From CAZYMF01 sp964648215 (lineage in GTDB: Bacteria; Desulfobacterota; Binatia; HRBIN30; JACQVA1), in contig CAZYMF010000028.1 of assembly GCA_964648215.1 (NCBI GenBank), positions 1 through 36,597 on the forward strand: a stretch of DNA of 36,597 bases, given 5' to 3'. A program made the position numbers and the translations under genes. How positions within the stretch are numbered: the stretch's first letter is position 1; the number at the start of each line of letters is the position of its first letter. Of the stretch, positions 14,789 through 24,344 are shown piece after piece. The notes below the pieces were generated by a model. The model ran no database searches, had not been told where the DNA came from, and saw nothing but the letters and a program-made list of their open reading frames with translations.

Positions 14789-17540
14789 GGGCACGTCGAC
14801 CACGGCAGAACTCGGTCCGGGACTGATGCTGGCGAACGCGCCGGCGGTGATACGAACCGGCATCACGGCAACGCCAACACCTCTCTGCCCGCTGGGCGAC
14901 GGTCATCCGCTACTCTGCCGGGGCGGCACCGACCAGGGCAAGGTGTGCTCGCACGATGCGGACTGCGGCGGTAGCGGAATATGTACCAGGCATGGTCATC
15001 CTCGCGACTGTCTGGAGCAGGGGCTCTACAACGGGGACGGGGCCGGAGGCCCACGCTGCTTTGCCGCCGCAGGACAATGCGTCCGCGGACAGTGCGATCG
15101 GGGCCTCGATGGGGGCAAGGCGTGCACCGTCGCTGCCGACTGTCGCGGCGGCGCCCTCGGCGGTCAGCCGGGTGACAGGTACGCCGACAATGTGGTCGGA
15201 TGCTCCACCGAGTCGAACCGCTACGTGTTGGGGCACCCGACCGATGCCCGCTACGCCTCCGACCTTGCGTTCTATGCAGGTGGCCCAGGAACGACCGACG
15301 ACGAGCTGTGGGCAGCCCAAGCCGGCCTCTCTGCTGTGAAGCAGTGGTACGGCCCTCCCGTCTACGCCACCGACCAGGCCGCCTCACGAGTCATCGGGCA
15401 GCTCAACATGTTTCAGAACGACGAGTACCGCATTCCGGGCGACGTTACGATAACCGGCAGCGCGATCCCCTATTCGTTTCCCGAGAGAACTGCCAGCGTC
15501 GCCGTCGACCCGAGAACGGGAGATGTCTGGACCAGCGACGGGGCGTATTACCTGGCCAAGTACACGCACCCGGTCGCGGCTGCAGGTGCTCTCCCGGCGT
15601 TGACCCTGTGCGGGCCAGCGAGTGACTGCCACCCGGACGCGGCCGCCATCTCGCCCGGCGGAAAGCTCGCGGCGACAGACGCAGCAAACAGCAAAGTCTA
15701 CATCTGGCTCTCGCTGCCAACCTCGGACTACGCGGCGCCGGACATCACGCTCGGCTCCGGCGGCTGCAACGGCGGCGGCAATGCGAGCGCTTCGACGCTT
15801 TGCGGGCCTCGCAGCGTTGCGTGGCGGGGCGAGGATCTGGTCGTCTCGGATAGTCGGAACAGGCGCGTGCTGATCCTCAAGGCGAAGGCCGGACCGACCT
15901 ACAGCTTCCCGGCGGACTACGTGCTCTGTCAGCCGAACTTCACGACCACGAGCGCCGGCGTCGACGCGAACAAATGCAACATCCTCCGCCAAGTGGCAAC
16001 GTACAAGAGCGGGGCTCGGGGCGACACGCGGCTGGTCGTCGTGGACCAGCTCAACCACCGGGTCCTCGGCTGGGCCGATCCGGAGTCGTCGCAGTCACCG
16101 ACGTGGCTGTGGGGCCAGACCAGCTGGACAACCAACAGTCCGGGCGTGAGCGCCACGTCGCTGACCTATCCCAGGGGCGCGGCGTTCGGCGACAAGGATC
16201 TTTTTGTATCCGACGCCAATGGGAGAATCAGCCGGTTCCCGTTGCCGGCGCAGATCCCGCCGAAGGCGAATACGTCCGTGAGCTGGATCGGCCAGCCCAA
16301 CGGCACGAGCAACCTGCCGCAGAAGGTCAACCGGATCGGCTGGCCGCTGAACAACGGCCAGGCGGCGTTCGACTCTCACGGCGGAATCTACCTCCTGGTG
16401 CCGAACGAGAACCTGGTCGCCTACTACGCCGACAAGGCCGACACGCACCGGGGTGTGCCGGCAACGAAAATCCTATTTCAGGACGGTGGTTCCGACGACC
16501 AGCTGGCGAATCGCGGCGGCTCGGTATCGGCCAGGGGCATCAACGGGGCGTGGTCGATCGCGGTTGACTCCGCCGATCACCTCTATGTCTGCGACAGTGG
16601 CAACAACCGCGTCCTGGTCTGCAATGATCCGTCGATTCACGGCGATACGCAGTGTAGCAGAGTGATCGGCCAACAGGGCTCGTTCACCACCTCCTTGGCG
16701 AACTCCGGCGGCGTCAGCGTCTCGTCGCTCTGGGAGCCAGAGGGATGTTGGGTGGACAGCTCCGGTGCGTTGTGGATCGCTGACACGTACAATCACCGGG
16801 TCAAGCGGCTGCCGCATCCGCTGGTCTCCGATGCCGGCGACATTATCATCGGCCAGCAAAGCGCGACGGCGAACAGCGCCGCGGGTTGCTCTTCACCTCA
16901 GGCGACCACACTCTGTTTCCCTCACGATGTTGCCCGCGTCGCGCCAAGGAGAAAGACGGACTATGTCTGGATCACCGACTGCGGCCCAGGCGAGTGGGGG
17001 GCTTGCCGCATCGTCGGACGTGTCTTCGGTCGCATGGCGCCGGTCAACTCGGCGCTTGACGTCGTTCTCGACAACGGCGGTGCACAGTCGTTCGGGACAT
17101 TTTCGTATTATTCGCTGGCCGGGAGTCAGTCGAGCGGGAACCTGTTTGCGATTATCACGCCAGGGATTGCGGAGTTCATCTATCCGTTTGCCAGCAACCA
17201 GAAGCCGCTACGCTGCATGGGGATGGGCAACTGCACCAATCGCGGTGGGGGCACTGGGTATGTTACCGATGCCTGGTCAACCAGCATCGGGCACATGGCC
17301 ATTGATCAGGGCACGGGCGACCTGTGGATTCCTGGGGCGGGCGAAGGTGCCCGATCAATGGTTGTTGTCTACGCCCCCGATGCGCCGACCTGGACGCCCA
17401 CGGTCACGCAGACCGAGGCTGCCGACGCGCCGACGCGTGCCGCGACGCCCACGAATCCCGAAAGATCCTTGGGCGCCACTCCCGTGGCCGCCGCCGCGAT
17501 TCCGTCGAGTACGCGGGTCGCCGATCACAACTCTCAGTAG
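14789..17540 (+). CDS. Large secreted NHL/beta-propeller protein with Cys-rich N-terminus (5' end in gap)
   Basis: About 916 residues follow the gap. The visible N-terminal part is Cys-rich, with repeated GKxCxxxADC motifs (GKVCSHDADCGGSGIC and GKACTVAADCRGG). Then come many NHL-like strands: TASVAVDPRTGDVWTSDG, LVVVDQLNHRVLGWA, LFVSDANGRISRF, WSIAVDSADHLYVCDSGNNRVLVC and LWIADTYNHRVKRLP, interspersed with VIGQ motifs. The tail is Thr/Pro/Ala-rich (TWTPTVTQTE and on), like a cell-surface linker, and shows no membrane anchor. The start and signal peptide must lie in the gap. A mutilated copy lies at 19977-20351. Function is unknown; NHL propellers usually bind proteins or glycans outside the cell, and here a glycosylated surface protein is plausible but unproven. 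Confidence 0.8.
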
Positions 17541-17686
17541 TCCCGTGCGTCGTGGACGTCGACGATCAGCCCGGTCGTGTTCTTGCCGGCGTCTCTGCAC
17601 CGTCTTGTCCGGGCCGGTACGGCGAGGCCTGGGACGCTGGACAACGACATTGAGGCGGGCTGAATTGGCGACATGAAGCTCCAAGG

Positions 17687-19843
17687 TCACTGGATCGGGC
17701 ACTGGGTCAACGCGTTGTTTACGGCCTTGGCGAGGCAGTCGACGGTGACTCGCCCTTCTCCGTTGCAGTCGAAGCTCGGGCAGGATTCCCGTGAAGCGGT
17801 GCCAAGCGTGATGTTGACCCCTTGGACCAGCTCGTCGGCGCTCACCGCACCGCTGTGGTCGCAGTCGCCCACGCACAGGACGGGTGTCAACGTTGGGGTG
17901 CTACTCGGCGTCTTTGTTGCGGTGTCCGTTGGCGTCCTCGTTGGTGTCGCTGTGCTCGTGTCGGTTTCGCTCGCCGTGGGTGTGGATGTTCCCGTTGGAA
18001 TCGTGCTCGGGGTCGGGGCAATGGTCGCGATCGCGGTGTCGGTGGCGGTCGGCGTCGGCGTCTCCGTGGGCGTCTCCGTTGGCGGATAGGTGCCGGTCGA
18101 CGCCTCGATCAGGAAGGAACCCGTCCCGGAACGGATTGACGGCGAGCTCGTCCTGACCCCGACCAAGCCGGGGTCCCAGGTGCCCCAGTCGTCGGTGCTG
18201 TCGGACCACGCCAGGCCGCCACCATAGCCGATGATGTCCATGTAGATCCGCCAGCGCGTACCGTTCCTCTGGATGAGCATGGGCCCTTCGACGCCGGCGT
18301 TGTTCGCAGCCCAGCCTGCCCAGTCCCCGGATTGCGCGACGACGTAACCGGCAGCCCTCGATGCACTGCTCGCGTAGCCGATCGTGGCCGCGCTGACGTA
18401 CCAGAGATTGTACTGACCGTTCGGGGAGCTTCCGGGCGAGAGCAGATAGGTGTCGTACATGGTCGGGGGGAGTGCCCCGCTGACCTCGATGGGGGCGGAC
18501 CATGAACGCAGTTCTGTGTCCTCTGCATCGAGCATGGTCGGGTGGATATTGCCGACATCTCCACCGCTGCACGTCACGCCGACGTTCACCAGGATATGGA
18601 TCGAGCCGTCGTCATCGACGAACCATCGCGGATTCCAGGTCGAGTGCGTGCCGGATGGCGCCGCGGTTACGTCCGTCACCCACGTGTAAGGCCCGCAGAG
18701 GTTCGCGGCCTTCATGATCCCGAACAGGTTTTCGCAGGCGACGAGGGAGTTGTACTCGAAAGCGATCCAGTATTGGCCCTCGTAGTGCATGAGGGAGCTG
18801 GCGAGCGTACTGACGGACACGCCGGTTCCACCCGGTCCGGGAAACTGCTGGATCGGATTCGAGCAGTCTGCTGGGGTGCTAAAGGTTCGGCCGTCGGTTG
18901 TCTGATAGATGTACAGGTGGTTCGCGTCTCCGTGCCTGAACGTGGACAGGTAGAGGGGCCGGGTCAGCGTCGGCAGCGGCGTCTCGGTGGGCGTATGCGT
19001 AGCCAAGGGAGTCGCGGTTGGGGACGGGGTGAGTGTTCCTGTGGGAGTCGGGCTGGGCAACGGAGTCGCCGGGCACGAACTTTCGTCCACCGCGATGTCG
19101 TACTCTGTCCCCAGGCAACGAACGGCCGCACAGCGATCGGAATCGGAGAGAACGCCGGCCCATTGCGCCGCTTGCGCGATGTCACCAACGAAATGCTGGT
19201 TCGTCTGGACGGCGGCATATCCCAGGTGTGCCGTCTGCGTGTGGGAAAAGGTCTGCGCGTTGATGGGCGCGCCATCGGTGGCGCCATCGAGGTAAAAGCG
19301 CGCGGTCAACGAATCGTAGGTAACGGTGACAATGTGCAAGGCGGAGGTTCCGATACCGGTGTCGCTGGTGCCGATTTCGGCAAGGTAGGTCCTTGCCAGG
19401 CCCTGTACACCGCTGGAGGCGACGATGTGGAAATCACGCCCACCGTTGGCGTCAGCCAGGATCGATCCGTAGCCGCCCAAGCTGGCAGCCTTCACCACCG
19501 CCAGGAAGGTGAAGGTCGGCGTCGTCCGGGGCAGGTTGAGGTCAAACGCCCCCGCGCCGCTGAATCGCACGACCGGGTGCCCGCCGACCACCGTTGCTGC
19601 GTAGATCGGGGCGGTGCCCTGCGCCGTTGCCAAGTTCTCGCTGCCGCTGCTGTCCGCCCATGTCGTCACCGGGTCGCCGTCGCTCGCGCCGATGGAGTCC
19701 GCCGTCCACCAACCCGTCAGGTGCGCGGCGTCGGGCAGCGATGAACACACCCGGCCGGCCGCGCCTCGCGACGACGACAGTAGCGTTGTCGCGACGAGGA
19801 GCCATGAACCGAGTAACCGAGTCCAAACGCGTAGGTCCCTCAT
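17687..19843 (-). CDS. Secreted LamG-like + GH43-like propeller + dockerin-like EF-hand protein
   Basis: A 718-aa exported protein. A signal peptide (1 to about 28) is followed by a LamG/concanavalin-like lectin domain (about 35-260; GWWTADSI, VVRFSGAGAFD, ARFYLDGATDG), a Thr-Pro linker and a GH43/GH62-like five-blade region (LYLSTFRHGD, LYIYQTTDGRTF, YWIAFEYN, NPRWFVDDDGSIHILVNVG). A second long Thr-Pro linker leads to a C-terminal pair of EF-hand motifs (GDCDHSGAVSADEL, FDCNGEGRVTVDCL) resembling dockerin type I. Where GH43 enzymes have the RDP catalytic Asp, the sequence reads ASSLMHYEGQYW, so catalysis is doubtful. I chose ATG 19843 for the signal peptide; an upstream GTG at 19912 is less likely. 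It is convergent with the NHL gene across 146 bp that show no further feature. Confidence 0.82.
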   Translation of the reverse strand: MRDLRVWTRLLGSWLLVATTLLSSSRGAAGRVCSSLPDAAHLTGWWTADSIGASDGDPVTTWADSSGSENLATAQGTAPIYAATVVGGHPVVRFSGAGAFDLNLPRTTPTFTFLAVVKAASLGGYGSILADANGGRDFHIVASSGVQGLARTYLAEIGTSDTGIGTSALHIVTVTYDSLTARFYLDGATDGAPINAQTFSHTQTAHLGYAAVQTNQHFVGDIAQAAQWAGVLSDSDRCAAVRCLGTEYDIAVDESSCPATPLPSPTPTGTLTPSPTATPLATHTPTETPLPTLTRPLYLSTFRHGDANHLYIYQTTDGRTFSTPADCSNPIQQFPGPGGTGVSVSTLASSLMHYEGQYWIAFEYNSLVACENLFGIMKAANLCGPYTWVTDVTAAPSGTHSTWNPRWFVDDDGSIHILVNVGVTCSGGDVGNIHPTMLDAEDTELRSWSAPIEVSGALPPTMYDTYLLSPGSSPNGQYNLWYVSAATIGYASSASRAAGYVVAQSGDWAGWAANNAGVEGPMLIQRNGTRWRIYMDIIGYGGGLAWSDSTDDWGTWDPGLVGVRTSSPSIRSGTGSFLIEASTGTYPPTETPTETPTPTATDTAIATIAPTPSTIPTGTSTPTASETDTSTATPTRTPTDTATKTPSSTPTLTPVLCVGDCDHSGAVSADELVQGVNITLGTASRESCPSFDCNGEGRVTVDCLAKAVNNALTQCPIQ

Positions 19844-19976
19844 CGCCCCTGACGTCTTTGCCTGGCGCGGCCAGGTTACCGGCGGCGAAGCCACGACGAT
19901 CGCGGTTCCCAAAACACATCGCTGCTGTCAGTTCAACCATATCTGTGTTGCGCGAACGCCCTTGTTCCGCGGATTC

Positions 19977-20351
19977 ATGGCGAGGCGACTTGCAGCGTTA
20001 CTTCTCTTGGTTGCTTTGACCTCGCCGTCGCTGACGCGGGCGGCGGGATATGCACGAGGCATGGCCATCCCAAAGGTTGCTTGGAGCAGGGTCTTTACAA
20101 TGGGGACGGCGCCGGAGGCCCACGCCGTTTTGCCGCCGCAGCACAATGCGTCGCCGGGCAGTGTGATCGCGGCCTCGACGGGGGCAAGGCATGCATGGTC
20201 GATGCCGACTGCCGGGGCGGCGCCCTCGGCGGTCAGCCGGGTGACAGGTACGCAGAGAATGTGGTCGGCTGCTCCACCGAGTCGAATCGCTACGCGCTCG
20301 GGCATCCGACAGATGCGCGGGCGAGGGTGCCCGATCAATGGTTGTTGTCTA
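19977..20351 (+). pseudogene. Deletion remnant of a second NHL/Cys-rich secreted protein
   Basis: This begins with an intact signal peptide (ATG 19977, ARRLAALLLLVALTSPSLTR) and jumps out of frame into a copy of 14982-15248 of the NHL gene (GICTRHGHPKGCLEQG, GGKACMVDADCRGGALGG, VVGCSTESNRYALGHPTDA). At about 20318 it jumps again, to a copy of 17338-17371 (GCGGGCGA, then GGTGCCCGATCAATGG). About 2.1 kb encoding the propeller is missing and the frame changes at both junctions, so no long product is possible. The 230 bp that follow, to 20581, hold only a small hairpin (20535-20549) and the next gene's ribosome-binding site. The 133 bp before it (19844-19976) show no clear promoter. Confidence 0.8.
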
Positions 20352-20534
20352 GATGTCGGCATGAAGCTGACGATCGTGGTCTCATCGCGTGATGCACGTC
20401 ACCTCGTTACGTGCTGTGAATGCTGGCCTGGTGCAACGTGATGACGAAAGTCGTAAGCGGGTGTCGATCTGATCCTGCGGCGTGATCTTGAGGGCCTTCG
20501 AGGGCCTGGACTCGCCGCGACTGGTTGCTCTATA

Positions 20535-20549
20535 GGTGGCAATGCCACC
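20535..20549. other. Short hairpin upstream of the small secreted protein
   Basis: GGTGGC-AAT-GCCACC is a perfect 6-bp stem, 33 bp before the ATG at 20582. It would lie in the mRNA leader. I recognise no riboswitch class. Confidence 0.35.
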
Positions 20550-20581
20550 GGATGGGTTTCGGGTGACACGGGAGGTTCTCC

Positions 20582-21238
20582 ATGGGTGAGCGTCGAGAAG
20601 AGGGGCGTCGATGTGAGCCGCGCCTGCTTGTCTTGGTCCTCTTCGCTGCATTGCTCTTCGTGGCGTTCCGCGCTCCGAGGGCAACGGCGCAGACGGTAAC
20701 ACCGACGCAGACACCGACGGCTACACCGACGGTGACGCCGACCTCGTGTCGTGGAGACTTACCGGTCGTCGAGCCGGTCACGTCGCCCACCAACGAGCTC
20801 GAGCAAGTGATCCGTTTCTGTGGCCGCATCGTCGGCGCCAGCTCGATGTCGGTTCTCAATCCCCCGTTCCCGGCACCAAGCGTCACCTTCAGCGCGGGGT
20901 GCACGCTACCCTGCGTGGGCGGAAACTCGAGCTGCAACCAGGCGACGGTGCAGCTCGTGGCCAATCAAGCAAACGTGATCACGGTCTGCCAGAACAACGC
21001 GGAGTGCGGCGGAGGTGGTTGCGTCACCGTCGATGGGCTCGGAAATCCTCTCGTGATCCAGCAGATACAGTTGACCCCCACCCCGACGTGGACACCATCG
21101 GCAACACCAACCCACACGGGCGGAAGACCGGCGGTTCCCGTGGTGTCTTCCCCCGTCTCGCCGGCGGGCATCGCCATGGTGGTTCTGCTGCTCGTGGCCA
21201 TGGTCTGGTTCCTCTTGGCGAGAGTTCCGGGACGCTGA
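20582..21238 (+). CDS. Small secreted protein with Thr-Pro linkers and CTERM-like sorting tail
   Basis: A 218-aa protein not assigned to a known family. It has a signal peptide (basic start, hydrophobic LLVLVLFAALLFVAF, cleavage near ATAQ), a Thr-Pro stretch (VTPTQTPTATPTVTPT), and a compact six- to eight-cysteine domain (FCGRIVG, GCTLPCVGGNSSCNQ, TVCQNNAECGGGGCVTVDG). A second Thr-Pro linker follows. The last ~35 residues are a short VPVVSSPVSPAG motif, one membrane helix (IAMVVLLLVAMVWFLLA) and a basic end (RVPGR). That tripartite tail resembles IPTL-/PEP-CTERM sorting signals. ATG 20582 has GGGAGG seven bases upstream. Its Cys motif resembles that of the NHL protein nearby. Probably a surface protein; role unknown. 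Confidence 0.8.
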   Translation: MGERREEGRRCEPRLLVLVLFAALLFVAFRAPRATAQTVTPTQTPTATPTVTPTSCRGDLPVVEPVTSPTNELEQVIRFCGRIVGASSMSVLNPPFPAPSVTFSAGCTLPCVGGNSSCNQATVQLVANQANVITVCQNNAECGGGGCVTVDGLGNPLVIQQIQLTPTPTWTPSATPTHTGGRPAVPVVSSPVSPAGIAMVVLLLVAMVWFLLARVPGR

Positions 21239-21310
21239 GAGATGCCGGACGGGTTGCGCTGCCCGCGGCCAACTCTCGAATCCAGGCATACCTCACCGGC
21301 TGGGTGCCGC

Positions 21311-21330
21311 CGGCGACCCTCGGGTCGCCG
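21311..21330. terminator. GC-rich hairpin between convergent genes
   Basis: CGGCGACC-CTCG-GGTCGCCG is a perfect 8-bp stem with a tetraloop, placed between the convergent ends at 21238 and 21353. It lacks a T-tract, so it may be a factor-assisted or weak bidirectional terminator. Confidence 0.4.
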
Positions 21331-21352
21331 AGCCGCGGATCGGCGAGGGCCG

Positions 21353-23053
21353 TTATCCTGGCGAGGACGCCGAGGGGCAGAGCCAGCACTCCAGCTGCGT
21401 GTTGATCGGTTGGTTGACCGCTCCCGGACACAGGCGGATGACGGCGGCCCGCACGTTTGTCGCCCACTCTTGGCCGTCGAAGTGACTCGAGAAGCAGACC
21501 ACGCGATCGAAATCCTCACGGCGGCTCGGCACCGCGGCGGTCACGATCGTGTGCTCCTGCGTGTGGTACATACGCTCGAGCAGCGTCGGCTCCCCGTTCT
21601 GGCCGAAGACGCGCGGCCAGTCCGGGTTGGGCGTCACCAGGAGAACGCGTCCTGGCGCGGTCTGGGCGATCTCGACGATCCCGTCGGTGAGGTTGAACCC
21701 GTACTCGCTGCGCCACAGGCAGGTGGCATTGAGATAGGCGTAGGGGAGGAACGCCAGCGCCGTCAGCGTGACGCTAACCCAGCGACGCCGAAGGTGTTCC
21801 ATCACCCAGGCCAGCGGCAGCACCGCGAGGTAGGTCATGCTCGGTAGCATGACGATCGCGCGCTTGAGCGAGAGCATGGGGTAGCCACTGTTCGCCAGCG
21901 CCAAGCCGACGATGTCGGACCCGAGCAGAACCAGCCAGAGCCAAGCGCACTGCAGCGTGCGGGCGCGCGTGCGGCCGCGCCCGGCCTGTATGCCGCTGAG
22001 GAGTGCCAGGGCCAGGCCGGCGAGGAAGAGGTAGCCGAAGGGCGGGCGGAGCCAGGCGCCGTCGGATCCGTATCCCGTCAGTGGTGTTCCGAGAGGCAGC
22101 CGCGCCGCTTGCCAGGCGATGCGAAGAAAGTAGTCGGGGGTGAGCAACTGCGTCGGGCGGAAGACGAACCAGATGTTGATCAGGTTGCGGATCTGCAGCA
22201 GGGCGGGCGCCCCGGCCACGATCACGCCGCCTGCCCACACCAAGAAGGGCCGAACGGTGCCGCGATGCCATGCCGAGACAATCACGCACAAGCTCACCAC
22301 GCCCACCGCGGCCAGCCAGAGGAGCGGGAAATAGGCCGCCAGGCCGCAGGTGAGCCCCAGGGCGGCCCAGAGAAAGTCGCTGTCTCTCCGCTTCCAGGCC
22401 GCCAGAAAGAGCGCGTAGGCCGCATAGTAGGGCAACACGCCCGAGAGGTTCGGGTAGCTTACGAGCGTGAACACGTCGAACACGCTGTTCAGGGGAAGAA
22501 AAAGCGCCAGCAATACGGCGGCCTTCGCGCCGCTGGTCTGGCATGCCAGCGAGGCCGCGGCGATGACCAAAAGGGCCGATGTCAGGAGGTTGCCGAGGCG
22601 GTGGGTGAAGAGTGAGATGGAGACGTTCATGAACGCATTCTGCGCCGCCGCCTGAACGACGGTGAACTGGTGCCAGACGCCGCCAACACTGAGCGGATTG
22701 ATCCAGGTATTGCCCTGCGCCATCTCTTCGCCGATCTGGTAGAAGCTGAGCGAGTCACCCGTGGTTGCCCAGCGCCAGTTGTTGTAGACGAAGGAGAAGG
22801 CAACGAAGAGGACGATTGCGTAGACGCAGAACAGGAATGTTAGCCCCGCGGGCGGGCACCTGCGCCCAGGCTGACGCGGATGGCGCCAAAGGAGCAGGTA
22901 CAGGACCATCGCGCTCAGCCACCCGGCGAGCGGCAGCATCTGGCGATGCTCGGGATCGAGCCAGCCGAGGGGTACGAGCGCGACGACGCAGCCGATGCCG
23001 AGCGCGAGCTGGCGGGTCCGCAGTTGTCCGCAGGCTGGAGCAGAGAATCCCAT
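21353..23053 (-). CDS. Polytopic GT-C-like membrane protein
   Basis: A 566-aa integral membrane protein with about ten to twelve hydrophobic segments and a short outer C-terminal segment (about 470-566). The early acidic loop WATTGDSLSFYQIGEEM (Asp100) occupies the place of the catalytic loop in GT-C enzymes, but the usual Asp-Glu/Asp-Asp pair is not clear. Hydrophobic LTPDYFLRIAW and GYPMLSLKRAIVMLP segments resemble uncharacterised glycan-locus membrane proteins. The ATG at 23053 has only weak ribosome-binding sequence. It is divergent from the GT2 at 23334 across 280 bp in which I see no clear feature. A role as glycosyltransferase is inferred from topology and neighbours; a polymerase-like role is an alternative. 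Confidence 0.72.
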   Translation of the reverse strand: MGFSAPACGQLRTRQLALGIGCVVALVPLGWLDPEHRQMLPLAGWLSAMVLYLLLWRHPRQPGRRCPPAGLTFLFCVYAIVLFVAFSFVYNNWRWATTGDSLSFYQIGEEMAQGNTWINPLSVGGVWHQFTVVQAAAQNAFMNVSISLFTHRLGNLLTSALLVIAAASLACQTSGAKAAVLLALFLPLNSVFDVFTLVSYPNLSGVLPYYAAYALFLAAWKRRDSDFLWAALGLTCGLAAYFPLLWLAAVGVVSLCVIVSAWHRGTVRPFLVWAGGVIVAGAPALLQIRNLINIWFVFRPTQLLTPDYFLRIAWQAARLPLGTPLTGYGSDGAWLRPPFGYLFLAGLALALLSGIQAGRGRTRARTLQCAWLWLVLLGSDIVGLALANSGYPMLSLKRAIVMLPSMTYLAVLPLAWVMEHLRRRWVSVTLTALAFLPYAYLNATCLWRSEYGFNLTDGIVEIAQTAPGRVLLVTPNPDWPRVFGQNGEPTLLERMYHTQEHTIVTAAVPSRREDFDRVVCFSSHFDGQEWATNVRAAVIRLCPGAVNQPINTQLECWLCPSASSPG

Positions 23054-23333
23054 GGGAACGCTCTTTTAGCGCAGCCAGCGTGGCGCGGAGAAGAGAAAAA
23101 AAGCGGGGCACGGCAACCACGGGTGAAGTGCGCGATTCTCGACAAGGAGCAAGACAGCGGCTTTCATTGCCGGCCTTATCTCGGGCGGCTGCTCGAACGT
23201 GGACACCGACGCCTCGTCGGGCGGCGCGGAACGCGACGCTAAACTGACGGCAACCCCGCGAGTATTGTTGGCCGGAGCCGGGCGTGGTACAGCCACAGCC
23301 GACTTCAAACTCCGCAAGGGCCTGGAACTCTGA

Positions 23334-24344
23334 GTGAGCCGCTCGACTGAACCCCTGGTTTCGATCTGCATCCCCACGCGGAACCGTGCCCACTTGGTCG
23401 GAGCCGCGATTCGATCGGCGTTGGAGCAGACGTATTCGAATCTGCGCGTCGTCGTCGTCGACAATTGCAGCTCGGATGGCACGGCGGAGCTGCTCGAGAA
23501 CTTCCGGCGCCAGTCTCCCGAGCGCTTCGCCTACGTGATCAACCCGACCGACGTGGGCATGCAGGGCAACTTCACCCGTTGTGCGGAGCTGGCCGAAGGA
23601 AAGTACTTCAAGATCCTCTGCTCGGACGACCGTGCCTACCCGACCTTGGTCGAGAAGCAGGTGGCGGCTTTGGAGGCGCACCCGAGCGTGGTGGTGGCCA
23701 CCGCCCGGCGACGACGCCTCAGCGGCAGCCTGCTGTTTCGCCTCTACGATCCGCTGCTGAAGATGCGTTCCGGCCTGTGGCGGGGGAAAGACGCCGTTCG
23801 CTATATCTTCCGCGTGTCCAACATGATCGGCGGCAGCGCGCAGCTCATGATGCGCCTGGACGCGTTTCGTCCCGTCGGTCGCTACCGCGACGATCCCGTG
23901 GTCGGCAACATGTTCGACATCGAGCCGCTGCTCCGGCTGCTCGCCGGCGGCTGGGACCTGTACGTGTCGGACGAGATCCTGTGTGACTACAACTCGCACC
24001 TCTCGTCCTACACCACCGCCACCCTCACCGATCCTGCGATCCAGGAGTACTTCTTCGCCTTTCGCGAAGAGCAGGCCCGCGATCCGCTCTACGCCCCCTG
24101 TCTGCGTTTGCCGCGCGACTTGGAGGTTTCGAAGCGCAACAGCGTGTCCCTGTTGCTGCTCGCCGGCTTCGCGGCCACGTTTCCCACCCGCGATCGGCCC
24201 CGGGCGGCGCGTTTGTTCGACTACGTGATCGGTCACTACCCCGCCCTGTGGCTGCGCGCTTTACGCCGTGCGCTCGAAATGAGCTATTACCTGCCCGGGG
24301 GCCGGGCTGGCCAGAAGCCGATTGCCCCGGGTATGGTGGTGTGA
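23334..24344 (+). CDS. GT2 family glycosyltransferase
   Basis: A 336-aa inverting family 2 glycosyltransferase with GT-A fold. Motifs: VSICIPTRNRAHLVGAAI at the N-terminus, QTYSNLRVVVVDNCSSDGT with the nucleotide-binding Asp, NPTDVGMQGNFTRC, and CSDDRAYP for metal and donor binding. The rest is soluble, with a helical C-terminus and no real membrane domain. It probably adds a sugar to a lipid-linked intermediate in the cytoplasm. The start is GTG 23334, with weak ribosome-binding sequence. Its TGA overlaps the rfbF ATG (TGATG at 24342-24346), which places it in the CDP-sugar operon; it may be the transferase for the dideoxyhexose made by the following genes. Confidence 0.87.
   Translation: MSRSTEPLVSICIPTRNRAHLVGAAIRSALEQTYSNLRVVVVDNCSSDGTAELLENFRRQSPERFAYVINPTDVGMQGNFTRCAELAEGKYFKILCSDDRAYPTLVEKQVAALEAHPSVVVATARRRRLSGSLLFRLYDPLLKMRSGLWRGKDAVRYIFRVSNMIGGSAQLMMRLDAFRPVGRYRDDPVVGNMFDIEPLLRLLAGGWDLYVSDEILCDYNSHLSSYTTATLTDPAIQEYFFAFREEQARDPLYAPCLRLPRDLEVSKRNSVSLLLLAGFAATFPTRDRPRAARLFDYVIGHYPALWLRALRRALEMSYYLPGGRAGQKPIAPGMVV

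Noticed and set aside
12768..17540. Single reading frame running through the N gap
   Set aside because: The N block creates artificial continuity. The part before the gap is out of frame with the GT-C gene, and only the part after the gap is the NHL protein.
17541..17686. Intergenic gap between the NHL and LamG genes
   Set aside because: I looked for hairpins and small genes and found nothing convincing.
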